Positions 22,951 through 64,000 of a stretch of 64,000 bases of DNA are shown here, piece by piece. Position 1 is the stretch's first letter; every line of letters starts with the position of its first letter. The stretch is taken from contig CM075862.1 of the NCBI GenBank assembly GCA_037975125.1, positions 44,692,777 to 44,756,776 on the forward strand. The letters run 5' to 3'. This DNA is from Latrodectus hesperus (taxonomy: Eukaryota; Arthropoda; Arachnida; Araneae; Theridiidae). The notes beneath the pieces were generated by a model, which saw only the letters and a list, made by a program, of their open reading frames with translations, was not told the origin of the DNA and did not search any database. A program made the position numbers and the translations under genes.

Positions 22951-23161
22951 TATTTGCAAATAAATTTTTTTTCAAATTATTTAATTTGTAATTATTTCAC
23001 ACTAGAATCCCTTATATCATATTCATAATATTTATATCATAACATTCATATTATAACATATTCATAACATTCATATCCTTATTCATATTATTTGCAAATA
23101 AATTATCTTTTCAAATTATTTAATTTGCGTGATCATTTGACACTAGAATTCCTTACATCTA
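22951..23161. repeat. Direct duplication of about 75 bp with AT minisatellite between
   Basis: 22951-23032 (ATTTGCAAATAAATT through CACTAGAATCCCTTA) recurs at 23089-23161 with few changes. The spacer is made of short ATTCATAA/ATATTCATA-type units. Confidence 0.75.
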
Positions 23162-23430
23162 ACTTATAACTTCTTAATTTCGAAGCTAGAAATCAAGTGA
23201 TATTAAATCTGTGTGTTAAAAGATTTGATAAAATAAAAAAGATTCTACATGAATAAAAGAGAAAAATATTTTTAATAATTTGCTGATTCTTTATTGCTTA
23301 ATCTGGCGATCGGCTTAGGAGATAAAAAAAAGGGATTTTTAACAAATTTAATATTGTCTGAAATAGATTGCATTTAAAATATAAAATGATTTATATTATT
23401 CCTCTCGCTGAGTGCAAGACTGTATGTAAG

Positions 23431-23545
23431 GTCCTTGGATCTAGAAAATGGAGGAGTTTGGCTGCTACCAGAGGTGGCTGGAAGAAACTTGTTCAGAAGG
23501 CCTTGGACCATTCTGGGCTGACGCGCAATGACTGATTATGAGGAA
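23431..23545 (+). mobile_element. LINE 3'-terminal coding scrap
   Basis: The frame 23431-23535 reads VLGSRKWRSLAATRGGWKKL then VQKALDHSGL and ends in TGA. This fits the very C-terminus of the RTE-like LINE (W..LA.DR..WR.LV..AK.H.GL), just before the 3' tail. The upstream part is absent. Confidence 0.6.
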
Positions 23546-23635
23546 AAATGAGTGTAGGAGATGGGTAATACGCTTGTGTGATTTCTGCTTGATCCTAAAT
23601 TACCCCAACAACTTATGATCCTTGGTGATTTTTGA

Positions 23636-23925
23636 TTGCCCCGGCATAATTACCTTTACCCCAGAGTTAGACTTTACCAGTTGGGGGCATGCAGGCTGGT
23701 GGGAGTAATCGTCATTTAGAAGCAGGGACCAAGTGGAAGAACCCAAATACTTGACTTGTCACCCTAGAGGAATCATTTCACGTGGAAGACATTGCGACAT
23801 CGACTTATTTAACGTGCCGCAGTCACCTTTAGCAAACACAATATATCTTATGTTGGGATTCGATCTCACTGCCTTCCGACAATGAGAAAGGTGCCCTAAT
23901 CAGCCAGCTATCGCTGCTTTTTATA
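23636..23925 (-). mobile_element. tRNA-derived SINE
   Basis: On the minus strand GATAGCTGGCTGATTAGGG (A-box) is followed by GAGATCGAATCCC (B-box) and a body with GCACGTTAAATAAGTCG and GGTCCCTGCTTCTAAATGA. Parts of the body recur on plus at about 31310-31410. Confidence 0.65.
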
Positions 23926-23934
23926 AATAAGGGT

Positions 23935-24035
23935 GGGTGCCAGGGAGTTTTATTTGGGTGTTTACCATATAACAAGTGAGTATAGCTCATTGTGAAATAT
24001 TCACTCGGAAGGCAGTAAGCGACAAATATCTTATA
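23935..24035 (+). mobile_element. SINE tail fragment
   Basis: GTGAGTATAGCTCATTGTG and CTCGGAAGGCAGTAAGCG match the tail of the copy at 27785-27985 (GTGAATATAGCTCACTATC, CCCGGAAGGCAGTTACG). Confidence 0.5.
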
Positions 24036-24039
24036 TTAA

Positions 24040-25500
24040 TAATTAGAGAATTCACTTATGTAGTGATTAAATAATTGATGTACCTTAAAATATCTTTAGC
24101 TATCATTGGATTCATTAAAATTAGAAATTTTATCTGAAATAATTTACATTTATTCATTACTAAGCGTGTTTAGTTTCATTATTTTTTATTTTGATGTTTT
24201 AGTGTACAATTTTTTTATGTTAATCTCAATTTATTTCGTTTTAAGAATAATTATACTGTTTTGAAAATGATATTTTGAAATGCAGACATTTTTGAAGTGA
24301 ATGTGGTTAAAAGTTATTAGAGTTACAACCCCATCATGTATAGAAGAACAAAGCTTTTTTAACTTTTGCAATCACTTTGGATAAGAGAAGCATTCGGAGG
24401 AAAAAATGTTTTTGTCTTTTATCAAACATAATACGAACAGAGGAAAACAATAGTTTCTTAACAATTTGTATTGATAAAGATTTCAAGTTCATAATTCTTA
24501 GTTTTTCTGATTTTAATTTCGAGACGACCATCCAATGGTGGAAATTTTCTGATTCTTTTAAATTTATTTCAATCTCTCTCATTAGAATTTTGAAAATTTA
24601 AGCTTCAGTTTACTTTTTAATTTACATTTTTACTTTTTAATTTCATTCTTACATCATTTAGTTAATTGGAAGACTCGATTGCTTTTATGAAGCTGAAAAA
24701 CAATACACCCATTTTTATGTTTCTATTTTATACATAAATAAAAACGAAATTTTCCGATCCTTAAATATACTTCTCCGTGAGAATGAACCAAGAGATGGCG
24801 TTAAGGTAGATCCATGTGTGTGTTTTTTTATTTTAAAATATATATACACATTACTTTTATATATTATGGCATATTTCAAATTAGATGCATACTTTGCATC
24901 TTTAATTTTAAATGATATAACATTCAAATTAAAATGTTAAAATTTATTGCATACACAAATTGCAAGTCGTAATAGAAAAGAAGACACGTTGAAATATATA
25001 ATAGTCACTATTTAAAAAAATTAGCCTGTCGTGTCACTAATTTATTTATTATTCAAAAAATCATGCTTGATTAAGTAACCATCAAGATTACTTTCCAAAG
25101 CAAAAATAGTTAATATTTAAGAAATGTCAAAAGAATACCATACACCACAAATTTAATTTGCATGAATATTGATAACAATTGCATCTTTTTAACGATATCA
25201 ATTTCTTAATATCGTACACGCCTGCACAAATGTTGAAATTTATTCACAGGAAAAAAAATTACTTCCAAAAAACCCTTGATACTTATAACAACGTACTGAA
25301 GCGAATGTTTTGAAAGGAGAAATAAACAGATACGGAATTATCTCGCCGGCATTGTTTAAAAATATCGCTTCTGTTATAATTATCGATCGCTTTATTTTCA
25401 TATTTCTTTTTCCCTTTATCAAGGATTCAAATTCCCTGCCACTTTATCTCTTGAAATAAAATCTCGTTCACAGCTGCTTTTAACGCAAAGCGAGAAGCCG
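24040..25500. other. Intergenic upstream of the glucosidase gene
   Basis: AT-rich, with small open frames and no recognised gene. It includes the putative promoter of the gene starting at 25546. Confidence 0.5.
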
Positions 25501-25517
25501 AGACTTGTTTTCTCTAT

Positions 25518-25523
25518 TCAGTT
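25518..25523 (+). promoter_or_regulatory. Putative initiator (Inr) of the glucosidase gene
   Basis: TCAGTT matches the arthropod initiator consensus TCAGTY, with +1 at A25520. No TATA box is seen around -30. It would give a short 26-nt leader before the ATG at 25546, which sits in a good context (CAGCATGG). This is a motif match only. Confidence 0.35.
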
Positions 25524-25545
25524 TCACAATATTTCTTGTATCAGC

Positions 25546-63052
<37,507 letters not shown>

Positions 63053-63742
63053 GTATGTATGAATATATCAGAATATGTATAAATAAGTTTTGCATTCTTT
63101 GTGAAATTTTTCTAATTGTTTCTTTATATATCTTATTGTTTTCTTTTAAAGATTCAATTAAATTCATTATGTTGTGTTTTATGTTCATGTATTAAGGAAA
63201 GGAATATTTCTTAATCTATAGAGTAAGCAATAAAAAAAGATTAGTTTCCATAAGAATATTACATAGCACCTTTGTTACAAATACCTATGAACAGAAATAA
63301 TTTTGAGAAAAATTTTTTTTCATTTGTATGAAAAATCATCATTGTTTTGAGAAATTCACAATAGCTGATATAAATACATTATTGAACTTTTTTGGTAGTT
63401 TCATGTTTTGAGAAATTTATCTTCTAAATATTTTACTATAAATGTTTGTTCACTCAAAAATAAATATTGTTTTAATGTTGGAAGATTTTTATCAATGCAA
63501 CTGTGTTTTAATATGTACTGTAACTTGTAGAAATAAAATTATTCTAGAGGTTGAAAAATAAAAAAATTTCCAAGGATGATGAATTACATGAGATTTTTTA
63601 AATATCAATTTGTGATTGCTAACAATTAAATTTATATTTAAAAAATCTATTGTTATATTATTTTAAATACATTTATTTTGTTTACATATGAAAGAAAAAC
63701 ATGTTTAATGTTAAGATTTAAATATTCCTTTTGAGTTATACT

Positions 63743-63755
63743 ACTGTTTTTGACA

Positions 63756-63808
<53 letters not shown>

Positions 63809-63818
63809 CAAAAACAGT
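63743..63818. repeat. (TA)n tract flanked by 13-bp inverted repeats
   Basis: ACTGTTTTTGACA (63743-63755) and its exact complement TGTCAAAAACAGT (63806-63818) enclose about 43 bases of AT repeat. It could extrude as a long hairpin. Confidence 0.85.
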
Positions 63819-64000
63819 GACTGGTCCTCTATAAAGGATGAAACAAGTTTATCTATTCTGCTGAAATTGAAAATGATCTCCCAAGACCATGATGTACAAC
63901 TCCAATGGATTTCATCCCATATAAATATTAATTGCAATGAGACCACAGATTGACTGGCGAAAGAAGGCAGTGAGAAAGATACACCCACTGGTTCATCACT
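63815..64000 (+). pseudogene. Retrotransposon RNase H domain fragment
   Basis: The plus strand reads SDWSSIKDETSLSILLKL, then DVQLQWISSHININCNETTD, a stop (TGA), and LAKEGSEKDTPTGSS. LQWIPSHV.I.GNE.AD.LAKEG is the C-terminal RNase H motif of non-LTR retrotransposons frequent in spiders. The stop and the changed residues show decay. It continues past the window end. Confidence 0.75.

Larger units (their letters stand above)
63053..64000 (+). other. Glucosidase intron 12, partial
   Basis: It starts at donor GTATGT and runs off the window. It holds the TA tract and the RNase H scrap listed below. Confidence 0.7.

Overview
This is a very AT-rich animal nuclear segment with small exons, GT-AG introns of 0.2 to 10 kb, no operons and heavy transposon load. 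The transposons (Gypsy-type LTR element, Tc1/mariner, pogo/Tigger, hAT-like, RTE-like LINE fragments, several tRNA-derived SINE families) and the protein sequences suggest an arthropod. I lean towards an arachnid such as a spider, but this is an inference from repeat style, not proof.

Two protein-coding genes are supported, both on the + strand. (1) The 3' half of PSMD7/Rpn8, a 26S proteasome lid subunit: four exons at 565-10222 encode its last 198 residues; the 5' exons lie off the left edge. (2) A GH31 alpha-glucosidase of the GAA / sucrase-isomaltase / maltase-glucoamylase type: thirteen exons at 25546-63052 encode the first 711 residues; the C-terminal exons lie off the right edge. It starts with a type II membrane anchor and a six-cysteine trefoil domain, then the beta-sandwich and the (beta/alpha)8 catalytic domain with nucleophile D501 and acid/base D598. 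All its exon junctions join in frame. The genes share no pathway: one serves protein turnover, the other digests alpha-glucans.

Layout: 1-10222 PSMD7, with a hAT-like transposase relic and a 464-bp perfect (TG)n tract in one intron. 10223-25545 intergenic: PSMD7 3' UTR, a Tc1 relic split by a SINE, a pogo-like element, several SINEs, a LINE tail, and an unexplained slightly GC-richer stretch near 19.9-22.0 kb. 25546-26037 first exon of the glucosidase. 26038-36412 its 10.4-kb first intron, packed with SINE tails, an internally deleted Gypsy element and a complete-ended but dead Tc1 element. 36413-63052 the other exons, separated by introns holding a Tigger-like element, two LINE copies with mutated reverse transcriptase motifs, SINEs and TA microsatellites. 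The last 190 bases hold a retrotransposon RNase H fragment.

I found no convincing undescribed biological system. The most interesting points are two active-site region substitutions in the glucosidase, two in-frame acceptors for one of its exons, the (TG)232 tract, the templated-insertion scar in the Gypsy element, and the PCNA-binding-like motif in the Tigger remnant.
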